Shown: positions 1 to 7,752, counted from the first letter of the stretch. The stretch is 12,252 nt of DNA from an uncultured Ruminococcus sp. (GCA_902772615.1 CACYBC010000182.1:1-12252); one strand, 5' to 3'. Numbers and translations: made by a program. Notes: generated from the sequence alone by a model not told the origin.

Positions 1-614
1 ATGTCTGAATCTGTGACCGCTGTGATCAGGTGTTTGAAGTCTCCGCTCTCCCTTGTGCCGGAGAGTCGGTATGCCTTCCTGCCCAGTCCACGTCCCGCGA
101 CCTTTCCCGCGTTCTTTGAGAAACTGTCCTCCAGTTCATATATCCTGGGCTTTTCCTTCGGGTCCAGAACGACATCGTCATACTCTATCTGCAGACCGTG
201 CTTAATGCGCAGGTATTCAGCAGTCAGAGTCCGCAGGTAGATGCTGCCTCCGGTGCCGTCCGACACCGAATGGAAGAACTCCGCAGCGATCCTGTTCTTA
301 TGATACAGGATCCGCAGACAGCATCTGCTCATCTCCCGTGAACCCATGAATACCAGAGGATATGCGTAATCCTCCTGTACGACCGGAGGACTGTCAATGC
401 TCTGCAGATAATTCCAGAACAGTCCTTTTCTCAGCTTTACATAAAATGACGGGAAACGCGGCATCAGGTTGATCACTGCGGTTTGGAGAACAGAAGGATC
501 CACCTCTTCCCTGAGGGTGGCTGACACCCGGAAAAGGTTGTTCCAGTTATGCTCCTTTATCGCAGGAAAGATCAGCGCGGCTGTATCCAACCTGAACCAT
601 CTGATGTTTCTCAA
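1..614 (-). CDS. Condensation / alcohol-acetyltransferase-like protein, C-terminus cut by window edge
   Basis: The gene runs off the left edge, so only about 204 N-terminal residues are visible. The start is a TTG at 612-614, read on the minus strand. An AAAGGAG ribosome binding site lies 8 nt upstream, and an in-frame TAA a few codons further up rules out a longer start. The motif HSVSDG (residues about 115-120, His115 and Asp119) matches the HxxxDG catalytic signature of the CoA-dependent acyltransferase/condensation superfamily, and the following residues (TGG, then an LRTL segment) fit alcohol-acetyltransferase-like members seen in Clostridia. The likely role is acyl transfer from a CoA or carrier thioester; the substrate is unknown. 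No signal peptide or membrane segment is seen, so it is probably cytoplasmic. It is separated from the upstream HAD gene by a likely terminator, so it probably has its own promoter; a weak TTGCCG / TATCCT pair lies just upstream. The family assignment rests mainly on one motif. Confidence 0.65.
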   Translation of the reverse strand, partial: MRNIRWFRLDTAALIFPAIKEHNWNNLFRVSATLREEVDPSVLQTAVINLMPRFPSFYVKLRKGLFWNYLQSIDSPPVVQEDYAYPLVFMGSREMSRCCLRILYHKNRIAAEFFHSVSDGTGGSIYLRTLTAEYLRIKHGLQIEYDDVVLDPKEKPRIYELEDSFSKNAGKVAGRGLGRKAYRLSGTRESGDFKHLITAVTDSD

Positions 615-664
615 TATGGCAGCTCCTTTGTTTTTCCATTAAGGATAGGATACCATCTTTCACG

Positions 665-702
665 GCAAAAAGTATTAACTCTGCGTCAATTAAGACACAG
701 AG
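665..702 (-). terminator. Likely intrinsic terminator of the HAD hydrolase gene
   Basis: On the minus strand a 9-bp stem (arms 698-702 plus 694-697 against 679-687) closes a 6-nt loop. One pair is a U-G wobble that becomes a mismatch on the other strand. It is followed by a T-rich run ending in TTTTT. It lies 26 nt beyond the stop codon of the HAD gene and upstream of the acyltransferase-like gene. Confidence 0.6.
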
Positions 703-727
703 CGGGAATGCGTCGCGGCAGTTATGT

Positions 728-1375
728 TCAGGCAGACAGCAGTAAAGACAGCAGGGCATCTGTAGTATCGACCAGCAGGTCTGCGCCTGCCTTCTCCAGG
801 TCCTGTCTGCTTCTGAAGCCCCAGGTAACTATGATGCCGTCCGTTCCGGCATTCCTGTATGTGGTGATATCCACTTCGGAGTCTCCCACGTACACTGTCT
901 CTTCCGGAGCTGCTCCAAGTTCTTCCATCACTGAATGGAACGACTCCGGCGATGGTTTTATCGGTACGCCGGGCCTTTCTCCGCGGCAGACATCAAAGCA
1001 TCCCGGAAAGAAATGCGAACATAGGGATACGGTGACTTCATCTCTCTTGTTGGAAAGTACGGCGGTCTTGATCCCGCGTTTCCTGAGCTCGGAGAGCATC
1101 TGCGCGATGCCGGGATAGGGACGGGTCTTTACTGCGCTGTGATCCGCATAATAGGAGATCAGCTCAGCGAGCATGTTGTCCAGTTTGATCCCGCCGCTGA
1201 GACCGGTCGCACTCTTAAGGAGATTGCGCAGACCTCTGCCGACCATGCTGCGCGTCTCTTCCGGTGTTTTCTGCGGATATGAGTGAAGACTGAGAGTGTG
1301 GTTGAGAGCATCTGCAAGGTCACCGATGGTGTCAAGTATGGTGCCGTCAAGATCGAAAACTGCCAGTTTATACAT
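728..1375 (-). CDS. HAD-superfamily hydrolase, phosphoglycolate-phosphatase-like
   Basis: This is a complete 215-residue protein. The N-terminal motif FDLDGTILDT carries the nucleophile Asp8 and acid/base Asp10 of haloacid dehalogenase phosphatases. Motif II (VLSNKRDE) and motif III (GDSEVDI, near residue 170) follow in order, with a small helical cap between motifs I and II as in the Gph/PGMB group. The family dephosphorylates small phosphometabolites such as 2-phosphoglycolate or sugar phosphates in the cytoplasm; the substrate cannot be read from the sequence. The ATG start at 1375 has an AGAGGA site about 8 nt upstream, and a good promoter (1415-1443) lies just ahead, divergent from the LUD-domain gene. 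The length is normal for the family and no motif residue is missing. Confidence 0.88.
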   Translation of the reverse strand: MYKLAVFDLDGTILDTIGDLADALNHTLSLHSYPQKTPEETRSMVGRGLRNLLKSATGLSGGIKLDNMLAELISYYADHSAVKTRPYPGIAQMLSELRKRGIKTAVLSNKRDEVTVSLCSHFFPGCFDVCRGERPGVPIKPSPESFHSVMEELGAAPEETVYVGDSEVDITTYRNAGTDGIIVTWGFRSRQDLEKAGADLLVDTTDALLSLLLSA

Positions 1376-1414
1376 TCCGTTATTCCTCTATATGGTCGTA
1401 GTCTTTACAGTAAA

Positions 1415-1443
1415 AGTATACGCATCATCACGGCGTCAGACAA
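1415..1443 (-). promoter_or_regulatory. Sigma-A-type promoter for the HAD hydrolase gene
   Basis: On the minus strand TTGTCT (1438-1443) and TATACT (1415-1420) are separated by exactly 17 nt. The predicted transcript start is near 1408, giving a leader of about 33 nt. Confidence 0.65.
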
Positions 1444-1478
1444 CCTGAAAAGCCTGTGCGGTGATCCGTGTCATAGTT

Positions 1479-1484
1479 TATAAT
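1479..1484 (+). promoter_or_regulatory. Probable -10 element for the LUD-CYTH gene pair
   Basis: There is a perfect TATAAT 28 nt before the ATG of the LUD gene, in an AT-rich stretch. No convincing -35 hexamer is seen 16-18 nt upstream, so the promoter may be weak or activator dependent. Confidence 0.5.
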
Positions 1485-1511
1485 TAAATAAAAAGATAAG
1501 GAGACAGAAGG

Positions 1512-2123
1512 ATGGAAAGACAGCTTGCCGAGAAGATAATGAGCAATCTCAGGGAAAGACAGTTCGAAGCGTATTACGCGGAAGATGGCGAGCAGGCAAT
1601 GGAGATCATTTTCAGCCTGGTGCCGCAGGGAAGCCGGATCGCCTGCGGGGGATCCGAGACTCTGAGGGAGATAGGATTCTTCGAGAAAACAGCGGACAGT
1701 TATACTGTCATACAGCCTGCCGCGGGAAGCGGACCGGATGAGGTCAAGAAGGCAATGCGGGAGAGGTTCTCGGCCGATGCCTTTTTCCTTTCGGCTAATG
1801 CCATAACATATGACGGGAGAATATTCCAGGAGGACGGCGCATCCACCAGAGTCGCGCCTATGATCTACGGACCTGACAGCGTCATTATCGTAGCCGGTGA
1901 GAACAAATTCGTCGAGAATGAACAGAAGGCGAGAGCGAGAGTCAAGATGGTAGCCTGCGAGAACTGCAGGAGGAGAGGCTTTGCAACGCCCTGCGCAGAG
2001 GACGGCTACTGCCACGACTGCAGAGTTCCGGGCAGGAGCTGCTGCACATCGGTGACCCTGAATTTCTCGCGTATCCCCGGAAGGATCAAGGTCATCGTCG
2101 TCGGCAGAGAGCTTGGCATCTGA
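1512..2123 (+). CDS. LUD-domain protein (DUF162), lactate-utilization LutC-like
   Basis: This is a complete 203-residue protein with an ATG start preceded by AAGGAGACAGAAGG. The fold signature of the LUD domain (DUF162) is seen along its length: an N-terminal RERQFEAYYAEDGEQA segment, a glycine-rich ACGGSETLREIG loop near residue 50, SANAITYDGRIFQ near 100, and VAPMIYGPDSVIIVAGENK near 120. The family includes LutC, part of an L-lactate oxidation system, but most stand-alone clostridial members have no proven reaction. The C-terminus is rich in cysteine (CENC, then TPC, YCHDC and CC). The TPC...C..C part is, as I recall, usual for the single-domain members and could bind metal; the CENC pair looks extra. 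No lutA or lutB partner is present, so a lactate role is not supported by context. The next gene starts 22 nt after the stop and probably shares the transcript. Confidence 0.85.
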   Translation: MERQLAEKIMSNLRERQFEAYYAEDGEQAMEIIFSLVPQGSRIACGGSETLREIGFFEKTADSYTVIQPAAGSGPDEVKKAMRERFSADAFFLSANAITYDGRIFQEDGASTRVAPMIYGPDSVIIVAGENKFVENEQKARARVKMVACENCRRRGFATPCAEDGYCHDCRVPGRSCCTSVTLNFSRIPGRIKVIVVGRELGI

Positions 2124-2145
2124 CGGGGACCGGGAGGAGACGTTC

Positions 2146-2652
2146 ATGAATCTGAACGGGATCGAGATAGAGCATAAATATCTGATCGAATATCCTGACA
2201 GAAAAGTGCTTCTGGAGATGCCGGAAGCCCGCTCCGTGCAGATAGTGCAGACGTATCTGCTGTCAGAAGACGGCTCGACTGAGAGAGTCAGGAGCTGGGA
2301 GAGCAATGGAGAGATCAGGTTCTTTCACACGGTAAAGAGGAGACTGACAGGCCTTTCGCATCTTGAGGATGAAAGAGAGATCGACGAAAAACAGTATTCA
2401 GCTCTGCTTGGGAGAAAACGACCGGGAAGCGATTCTATCGTTAAGGAACGCATCCTGATCCCTTACCACGGAAGGACCGTGGAAGTGGACATATATCCGT
2501 TCTGGAGCGACCGTGCTATAGCCGAGGTTGAGGTGATGTCGGAAGAGGAAGAGGTATTCCTGCCGGGATGCGTGAAACCGATACGCGAGGTCACGGACGA
2601 TATCAGATACAAGAATACCAGTCTGGCAATGGATCATGATTTTGATATCTAA
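2146..2652 (+). CDS. CYTH-domain protein (triphosphate tunnel metalloenzyme family)
   Basis: This is a complete 168-residue protein. I chose the ATG at 2146 over an upstream in-frame TTG because GGGAGGAG lies 6 nt before it and because the CYTH signature then begins at once. EIEHK (Glu7, Glu9, Lys11) is the defining ExExK motif. Alternating basic and acidic strands (RVRSW, FFHTVKRR, DEREID, EVDIYPFW, AIAEVEVMSEEEE) fit the eight-stranded tunnel that binds triphosphate and metal ions. Known family members hydrolyse inorganic triphosphate, thiamine triphosphate or nucleoside triphosphates, or act as adenylate cyclase; which applies here is not visible. It is probably cytoplasmic. It lies 22 nt after the LUD gene and ends directly before a strong terminator. 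Confidence 0.85.
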   Translation: MNLNGIEIEHKYLIEYPDRKVLLEMPEARSVQIVQTYLLSEDGSTERVRSWESNGEIRFFHTVKRRLTGLSHLEDEREIDEKQYSALLGRKRPGSDSIVKERILIPYHGRTVEVDIYPFWSDRAIAEVEVMSEEEEVFLPGCVKPIREVTDDIRYKNTSLAMDHDFDI

Positions 2653-2655
2653 CCT

Positions 2656-2690
2656 AAAAGGAGCGGCACACATTCTGTGCTGCTCCTTTT
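2656..2690. terminator. Bidirectional intrinsic terminator
   Basis: A 15-bp inverted repeat (2656-2670 against 2676-2690), with one G-U or A-C position and a 5-nt loop, has A4 on one side and T4 on the other. It begins 4 nt after the CYTH stop codon and also lies just beyond the stop of the convergent serine dehydratase gene, so it serves both. Confidence 0.88.
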
Positions 2691-2717
2691 CTGCTCTTTA
2701 ATTTTTTGACTGAGATC

Positions 2718-3929
2718 TCAGCCCGGGAGGACATCCTTGGAAGCATACAATGCGGCGAGACCTCCGTGCGAAGTCTCTTTATAGCGCTCATCCATATCCT
2801 TGCCTGTCTGATACATTGTGGCGATGATGTCATCGAATGAGATCTTTCTGGTCTCAGCAAGAAACCGGGAGATGTTTACAGCGCTTATCGCTCTCATGGC
2901 TGCGACTGCGTTGCGCTCTATACACGGGATCTGAACAAGACCTCGTACCGGGTCGCAGGTGAGACCCAGATGATGCTCCATGGCGACTTCGGCTGCATAC
3001 TCTATCTGTGAGCTGTCCAGACCGTAAAGATATGCCAGACCAGCGGCTGCCATGGAACATGCGCTGCCTATCTCAGCCTGACATCCGCATTCGGCACCGG
3101 AGATGCTGGCATTGGTCCTGATTATGTTGCCGATCAGTCCCGCCACCGCCAGGGCTTCAATTATCTCATCCTCAGGAAACCCCCTGTCGTGCGCCATATA
3201 GTAGAACACGGAAGGGATCACACCACAGCTGCCGCATGTCGGAGCAGTTACGACCAGTTCCTCCGACGCGTTCTCTTCGCTAACTGCATAAGCATAAGCT
3301 GCGATGAGCCTGTTCATGGTGACATCCGAGCTCTCATTGTAACAGCGTTTTGTAAAAAGGATCTTGGCCTTTCTGGAGACGTTCAGCCCGCCGGGCAGGA
3401 CGCCTTCTTTTTTTAACCCGCGCTCCACGCAGCCTTCCATGGAATGCCATATGTCTCTGAGGTAATCTCTGAGCCCCGGCGTCTCATAGCGGTCGATGAA
3501 CTGCATGAGCGTGAGTCCGTCATCGGCGCATTCCTTCAGCATCTCTCCGAAAGAGGCGTGCTGGTACACATCCACTTCATCCTGCGAGACTTCGTTCTCG
3601 ACTTTTATGGAACCGCCTCCTATGGAGAATATCCTTACGGAGTCGGTCTCCTGTCCGTTACGGAAGATGCGGAACAGCATTGTGTTTGGGAAAGGCAGAT
3701 CCCTCGTCTCGGTGTCGGAAATGATCACCGCGCCGGGCAGCACGGAACTTATCGCTTTTCCGGTGCCGTGTCCCTCGCCTGTATATGCAAGGGATCCGTA
3801 CAGTGTCACCTCAACACGGTCGAGGTCCGGATACCTTCTCTTTATCAGCATTGCCGCATTATAGGGTCCTACTGTATGAGAACTGGAAGGACCGTGACCT
3901 ACTTTATATACGCTTCTGATGCTTTTCAT
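2718..3929 (-). CDS. sdaA: L-serine dehydratase (L-serine ammonia-lyase), iron-sulfur dependent
   Basis: This is a complete 403-residue single chain that deaminates L-serine to pyruvate and ammonia in the cytoplasm. The N-terminal beta domain carries GPSSSHTVGP (residues about 14-22). The catalytic alpha domain has PTCGSCGVIPS (231-240), ECGCQAEIGSACSM (280-293) and GLTCDPVRGLVQIPC (322-336). Cys283, Cys325 and Cys336 show the exact C-x41-C-x10-C spacing known for the 4Fe-4S ligands of type 1 bacterial L-serine dehydratases. The oxygen-sensitive cluster fits an anaerobe. The ATG at 3929 has GGAGG 7 nt upstream. The protein ends in ASKDVLPG and lacks the C-terminal cysteine tail of E. coli-like and Legionella-like enzymes, as in some shorter members of about 400 residues. 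It is the last gene after cca and traX, 16 nt from the latter. Confidence 0.93.
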   Translation of the reverse strand: MKSIRSVYKVGHGPSSSHTVGPYNAAMLIKRRYPDLDRVEVTLYGSLAYTGEGHGTGKAISSVLPGAVIISDTETRDLPFPNTMLFRIFRNGQETDSVRIFSIGGGSIKVENEVSQDEVDVYQHASFGEMLKECADDGLTLMQFIDRYETPGLRDYLRDIWHSMEGCVERGLKKEGVLPGGLNVSRKAKILFTKRCYNESSDVTMNRLIAAYAYAVSEENASEELVVTAPTCGSCGVIPSVFYYMAHDRGFPEDEIIEALAVAGLIGNIIRTNASISGAECGCQAEIGSACSMAAAGLAYLYGLDSSQIEYAAEVAMEHHLGLTCDPVRGLVQIPCIERNAVAAMRAISAVNISRFLAETRKISFDDIIATMYQTGKDMDERYKETSHGGLAALYASKDVLPG

Positions 3930-3945
3930 GAAAAACCTCCGCGTG

Positions 3946-4644
3946 TCAGGGAAGGAACCGGTCGATCAGCGCCAGCACTGCGAGATGGACCGGATAGAAA
4001 CTGTAGAAGAGGTATTTGAGACCGGCTCCGCGCCGGCCGTTGTAGGCTGCAAGCAGGATGAACGCCGGCAGACAGTACATCTGCAGATCGTTCCAGCAGG
4101 TCGCGGTGACGAACAGTGCCGCGGCTGCGAGCCTCAGGAACGGATAAGACCTGAAGAAATAGAAAATATAAACCAGGATCACCCCGAAGATGCCGTAGTC
4201 GGTGTGGATCGCTTCGGCAAGGGCTCCGAACAGGAGCGACGCGGTAAGAGCGAAGACTGTAGACGAAAAGGAACCCGACCTGCTGAGGATGTATTCGCAC
4301 AGGTCGATGCCGAGTATCGCACAGGCAAAGGTGAACATGACGTTCTGAGACGTCAGTTCCAGCCCGTTGTTGAAGGCGAGATCAAACGGCAGCTCGCTTA
4401 TCAGTGCAAATATAAAGACCCTGAGGAGATAGTTCTTTCTGTCCCTGGTGTGGATCAGACCTTCCGAGACGCAGAAGCAGTATATAGGCATAGCCAGTCT
4501 GCCGATGATGCGCATCCACCTGAGATAAGGGAAAAAGATGTAGCCTATATGATCTATGAGCATGCAGAAGACCGCGATCAGCTTGAGAGCCGTCGCATCC
4601 AGCAGACCGGTCCTGTTCAGTTGTCTTTCCTCAATTCGATCCAT
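3946..4644 (-). CDS. TraX-family integral membrane protein
   Basis: This is a complete 232-residue, strongly hydrophobic protein with about seven or eight predicted membrane segments. The N-terminal LDATALKLIAVFCMLIDHIG, followed by MRIIGRLAMPIYCFCVSEGL, HTRDRKNYLLR and ISELPFDLAF, is the typical order of conserved blocks in the TraX family. F-plasmid TraX acetylates the pilin N-terminus; chromosomal Firmicute members are probably membrane acyltransferases of unknown substrate, and nothing here suggests conjugation. The start codon at 4644 lies inside the 3' end of the CCA-adding enzyme gene (14-nt overlap) and has only an A-rich, weak ribosome binding site, which points to translational coupling. 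The last codon is 16 nt before the serine dehydratase start. Confidence 0.88.
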   Translation of the reverse strand: MDRIEERQLNRTGLLDATALKLIAVFCMLIDHIGYIFFPYLRWMRIIGRLAMPIYCFCVSEGLIHTRDRKNYLLRVFIFALISELPFDLAFNNGLELTSQNVMFTFACAILGIDLCEYILSRSGSFSSTVFALTASLLFGALAEAIHTDYGIFGVILVYIFYFFRSYPFLRLAAAALFVTATCWNDLQMYCLPAFILLAAYNGRRGAGLKYLFYSFYPVHLAVLALIDRFLP

Positions 4645-5989
4645 TTCTTTTTCTCAGCTGTCTTGCATATGCAACGGTCTGCTTCAGGGCAGATCCTTTT
4701 TCTATGCCCGCGAGCCTCAGTTTGTGGGCAAAACCAAGGATATCACTGAAATCATCTCCCGGCTCAATGCCGGACTCGATCAGATCTCTGCCTGCAACGA
4801 AAGGACGTGACATTATTTCCCTGTATTCAGCCAGCCTTTCAAACAGGAAGTCGCTGTCACCGGAGAATGGTACGTCACCGGCTTTCACGGGTCTGTCGCT
4901 CATCGCCATGTATATCAGGTCTTCAGGAGCGCAGGCGTCGTCGAACATATGGTTCGTAGATTTGAGCGATACCCTGTTGAATGCTGCCACATTGGGCTTC
5001 ATGTGCAGCGGCACCATGTTCCGGATATATTTTCTGACCGAGTTCTTTGATACGAGTCTTTCAAGGAACTCATCGAGAAGGAGGAGGCCCAGGACCTCAT
5101 GACCGTATGCATGGATCCTGCCGCCGATCACTTCGGTGGCTTCTATCTTTCCGATGTCGTGGAGCAGCGCCAGCAGCATGAACGCATAAGGATCGCTGAC
5201 CACACCGCGGTAGGCCGCTGCTCTGTCAAGGACCTGCATCGAGTGTATGAACACACTGCCTTCCGGATGAAATACCGGATCCTGTTCTATTGCTCTCATG
5301 CGGTCTATCTCAATGAACCATGTCTTCAACTGGTCCATCTGCTCCAGTACGGTGAAGAACACGGAGGGGGAGACCCCATCCAGCAGAGCTTTCCGGAGTT
5401 CCGCTTCCACTCTCTCCGCAGTGAGAGTGGTGGTGTCTATTCCGCGGCACAGTTCCACCGTTTCCGGAGCGACCGTGAATCCGAGACGCGATGCGAACTG
5501 TGCGGCCCTGTAGACCCTCAGGGGGTCTTCGGGGAATGAGCTGTCGTCAACATGACGCAGCACTCTGTTCTCTATATCGGTCAGCCCGCCGAAATGGTCC
5601 GTTATCTCGCCGGTCAGCACATCCTGCATAAGAGCGTTTACCGTGAAGTCACGGCGTCTGGCGGCATTCTTTGTCCCTATAAACGGATCGATCTCTATAT
5701 CGAATCCGCGGTGACCTCCTTCCGAGGTGACTTTTTCCTTCCGCGGAAGAGCTATGTCAAGGTCCAGGTCCGGGAAACTGATTATTCCGAAACTGGCACC
5801 GTAAGTGATGGGACTGCCTAATGATGACAGCAGTTCATACAGTTTATCCCTTTGGATCCCGTGAACCTCGATGTCCAGATCATTCACCGGACGGCCCATG
5901 ACGCCGTCCCTGACACATCCGCCCACGAGATATGTGTTTCCGCCTGCTTTTTTGACCGCTTCCGCGATCCTGATGACCATTTCTTCCAT
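4631..5989 (-). CDS. cca: CCA-adding tRNA nucleotidyltransferase with HD domain
   Basis: This is a complete 452-residue protein of the class II polymerase-beta superfamily, which adds or repairs the 3'-CCA end of tRNAs. In order: GGCVRD (residues 23-28), the metal-binding DLD (37-39), RRRDFTVNAL (111-120) and the nucleotide-template motif EDPLR (153-157). A C-terminal HD domain follows, with HDIGK at 276-280 and extra histidines at 240 and 248, so it may also have phosphohydrolase activity. The related poly(A) polymerase is possible, but the overall pattern fits CCA enzymes better. The start at 5989 is the first ATG; a second ATG at 5980 is possible because no clear ribosome binding site precedes either. 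It heads a tight unit with the traX-like and serine dehydratase genes. A weak TATGAT (-10-like) lies at 6019-6024, and the upstream esterase gene is closed by a terminator. Confidence 0.92.
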   Translation of the reverse strand: MEEMVIRIAEAVKKAGGNTYLVGGCVRDGVMGRPVNDLDIEVHGIQRDKLYELLSSLGSPITYGASFGIISFPDLDLDIALPRKEKVTSEGGHRGFDIEIDPFIGTKNAARRRDFTVNALMQDVLTGEITDHFGGLTDIENRVLRHVDDSSFPEDPLRVYRAAQFASRLGFTVAPETVELCRGIDTTTLTAERVEAELRKALLDGVSPSVFFTVLEQMDQLKTWFIEIDRMRAIEQDPVFHPEGSVFIHSMQVLDRAAAYRGVVSDPYAFMLLALLHDIGKIEATEVIGGRIHAYGHEVLGLLLLDEFLERLVSKNSVRKYIRNMVPLHMKPNVAAFNRVSLKSTNHMFDDACAPEDLIYMAMSDRPVKAGDVPFSGDSDFLFERLAEYREIMSRPFVAGRDLIESGIEPGDDFSDILGFAHKLRLAGIEKGSALKQTVAYARQLRKRNGSN

Positions 5990-6044
5990 ATCTGTATGAT
6001 ACCAAATACTGTTTGTGAATCATAGGAACACGGCAATGTTCACA

Positions 6045-6086
6045 CGCAAAAAACAGCGGGAGCATAGGCTCTCCGCTGTTTTGCGG
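6045..6086 (-). terminator. Intrinsic terminator of the carboxylesterase gene
   Basis: Inverted repeat on the minus strand: CCGCAAAACAGCGG pairs with CCGCTGTTTTTTGCG across a short loop, with a 2-nt length difference in the A/T part and one bulge. The second arm carries six T. It starts 9 nt after the esterase stop codon. Confidence 0.72.
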
Positions 6087-6094
6087 TACATTGT

Positions 6095-7654
6095 TCAGAT
6101 ATCGGTCGCGAAGCTGAATCCGCCGCCCTTGCCCAGCCTCTCGGCGTCCTTTATGAGTTCCTTCTGGAGTTCTCTGTCGAAGTTGATCCCCAGACGCGGT
6201 CTCTCTTCCATGATCATGGTGTACTCGCAGTCCGCCGTGACAGGCTTCCAGCCGTGTTTAGGATCGGTGCAGGGATCGCCGGTGTGAAGGAAATGACCGA
6301 GGGACGAGACCATGATCTCCTGAGCCTTCTCGGTGTATTCCGTATTGATGACCGCAGGAGCGGTATCCGCGTTGTCAAAGATGAGCGGTATATCGGAACT
6401 GTGCCACGGCGTGCGGCCGCCGTCAATGGATGAATCGAGAGCATACATATATACCCAGACCTTTCCGCCGTCCATTGCTCTCTGCCTTGCGTAACGGGAA
6501 GTAGGTTCGCGGAACGTGCTGTCACAGAACAGCAGATCGACCGGATTGCGGCTCGGCCAGGCTTCCTTGAACAGGGAGATCAGCCTGTCGGCATCCTCTT
6601 CTCCGAGTTTGTCGACTATGATCTGCCTTCCTTCCTCTTCCGTGATGGTATCTCTTCTGATGCCCTTGTTGGCAAAGGAGTTGCCTTCTCCGAATGTAGT
6701 GCCTATGACGAGAGGAATGTCGATGGTCTCTTTTCTGAACCCCACATGGAAGGGGTTGCCTGTGAACTCGCCGTTGCGGTAGGGCATGCATCCGGTGCTC
6801 TTTCCCTGTCTTGCAAGCGCAGGCGCGACCTGACGGTATGCATATGCCAGTGCAGTGAACGGGACCTTCTCAAGATCCTTGATGGTCTCGCAGTGCAGAT
6901 ACTCCATCATGGCCTGTACGCACTCTCTGGGCTCTTCCAGGACCTCAGCGTCATGCAGGGAGAGGATGCCGCTCATGATGACAGCTTTGTGATAGAGGCC
7001 ATCAGCTGCAGGCATTGAGAGCAGTGTGGATACCTTTCCGCCGCCTCCGGACTGGCCCATGATTGTGACGTTGCCGGGATCCCCGCCGAAATTCGCAATA
7101 TTGTCGCGGACCCATTTGAGAGATTCGATGATGTCCAGCTGTCCGTTGTTTCCGGAGTTGTAGTACTCCTCGCCGTAGGAAGACACATCCAGATATCCGA
7201 ATATATTGAGCCTGTGGTTTATGGATACGAACACGCAGCCGTTGTGCCTGGCAAAATTGAAACCGTTGTAGAACGGGGCTTCTATGGAGGAACCGTCGCT
7301 GAAACCGCCGCCATGGATCCATACCAGGACCGGCTTTCTCACATCGCTGTTGATCGATTCCGTCCAGATGTTGAGGTTCTGGCAGTTCTCACCCTGCACC
7401 CAGTACTGGTGGGGGATAAGGAGATGGTCTCCCGCAGGGGGATTGAAATGAAGAAGCGGGCTGACGCAGCCGTAGATCGAGCAGTCATGCACGTTTTCCC
7501 ATTTCGTTGGCGGATGAGGGGCATGGAACCTCTCGGCCTCAGCGTAGGGGATGCCCTTGAACACATACATGTTGTCGTATTTCATCCCGCGAACCTTCCC
7601 GGCGGTGGTGGGGACGATATTCTCGGATCTGTCAAAGACAAAGGATTTGAGCAT
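6095..7654 (-). CDS. Type-B carboxylesterase (alpha/beta hydrolase)
   Basis: This is a complete 519-residue esterase of the carboxylesterase B / para-nitrobenzyl esterase family. Visible elements are the oxyanion loop HGGGF (residues 114-118), the ENCQNLNIW block (89-97) matching the family EDCLxLN motif, the nucleophile elbow GQSGGG with Ser202, the acid Glu323 in GTTFGEG, and His418 in TPWHSSDIP. Together these form a full Ser-Glu-His triad. It probably hydrolyses short-chain or aromatic esters; the natural substrate is unknown. There is no signal peptide, so it should be cytoplasmic. I chose the ATG at 7654, not the in-frame codon at 7699, because CAGGAGG lies 8 nt upstream. It is transcribed alone from a promoter near 7685. 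The proposed large noncoding RNA lies directly upstream on the same strand. Confidence 0.9.
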   Translation of the reverse strand: MLKSFVFDRSENIVPTTAGKVRGMKYDNMYVFKGIPYAEAERFHAPHPPTKWENVHDCSIYGCVSPLLHFNPPAGDHLLIPHQYWVQGENCQNLNIWTESINSDVRKPVLVWIHGGGFSDGSSIEAPFYNGFNFARHNGCVFVSINHRLNIFGYLDVSSYGEEYYNSGNNGQLDIIESLKWVRDNIANFGGDPGNVTIMGQSGGGGKVSTLLSMPAADGLYHKAVIMSGILSLHDAEVLEEPRECVQAMMEYLHCETIKDLEKVPFTALAYAYRQVAPALARQGKSTGCMPYRNGEFTGNPFHVGFRKETIDIPLVIGTTFGEGNSFANKGIRRDTITEEEGRQIIVDKLGEEDADRLISLFKEAWPSRNPVDLLFCDSTFREPTSRYARQRAMDGGKVWVYMYALDSSIDGGRTPWHSSDIPLIFDNADTAPAVINTEYTEKAQEIMVSSLGHFLHTGDPCTDPKHGWKPVTADCEYTMIMEERPRLGINFDRELQKELIKDAERLGKGGGFSFATDI

Positions 7655-7684
7655 TGGGTGATCCTCCTGAGATTTGTTGAGTAA

Positions 7685-7693
7685 ATTGTACCA
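7685..7693 (-). promoter_or_regulatory. Extended -10 promoter of the carboxylesterase gene
   Basis: On the minus strand the sequence reads TGG TACAAT, an extended -10 of the TGnTATAAT type. The predicted start near 7678 gives a leader of about 24 nt. The -35 region is only AT-rich. It lies after the upstream terminator, so the esterase can be transcribed independently. Confidence 0.5.
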
Positions 7694-7715
7694 TACCAAA
7701 AGACTAAAATATCAT

Positions 7716-7752
7716 GAAAGACAAAACAGCCTGCACAGATGTGAAGGCTGTT
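7716..7752 (-). terminator. Intrinsic terminator closing the proposed noncoding RNA
   Basis: On the minus strand AACAGCCT pairs with AGGCTGTT (8 bp). After one mismatch CAC pairs with GTG around a 4-nt loop, and the stem is followed by TTTTGTCTTTC. No protein gene lies upstream on this strand for more than 1.5 kb, which is what suggests an RNA gene. Confidence 0.75.

Noticed and set aside
549..1118. 189-codon plus-strand open frame
   Set aside because: It is antisense to the HAD hydrolase, whose motifs are complete, and it has no ribosome binding site.
1428..2306. 292-codon minus-strand open frame
   Set aside because: It covers the LUD and CYTH genes in antisense; those have clear family motifs and ribosome binding sites.
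3919..4749. 276-codon plus-strand open frame
   Set aside because: It is antisense to the TraX-like and CCA genes; the highly charged, low-order translation is typical of a shadow frame.
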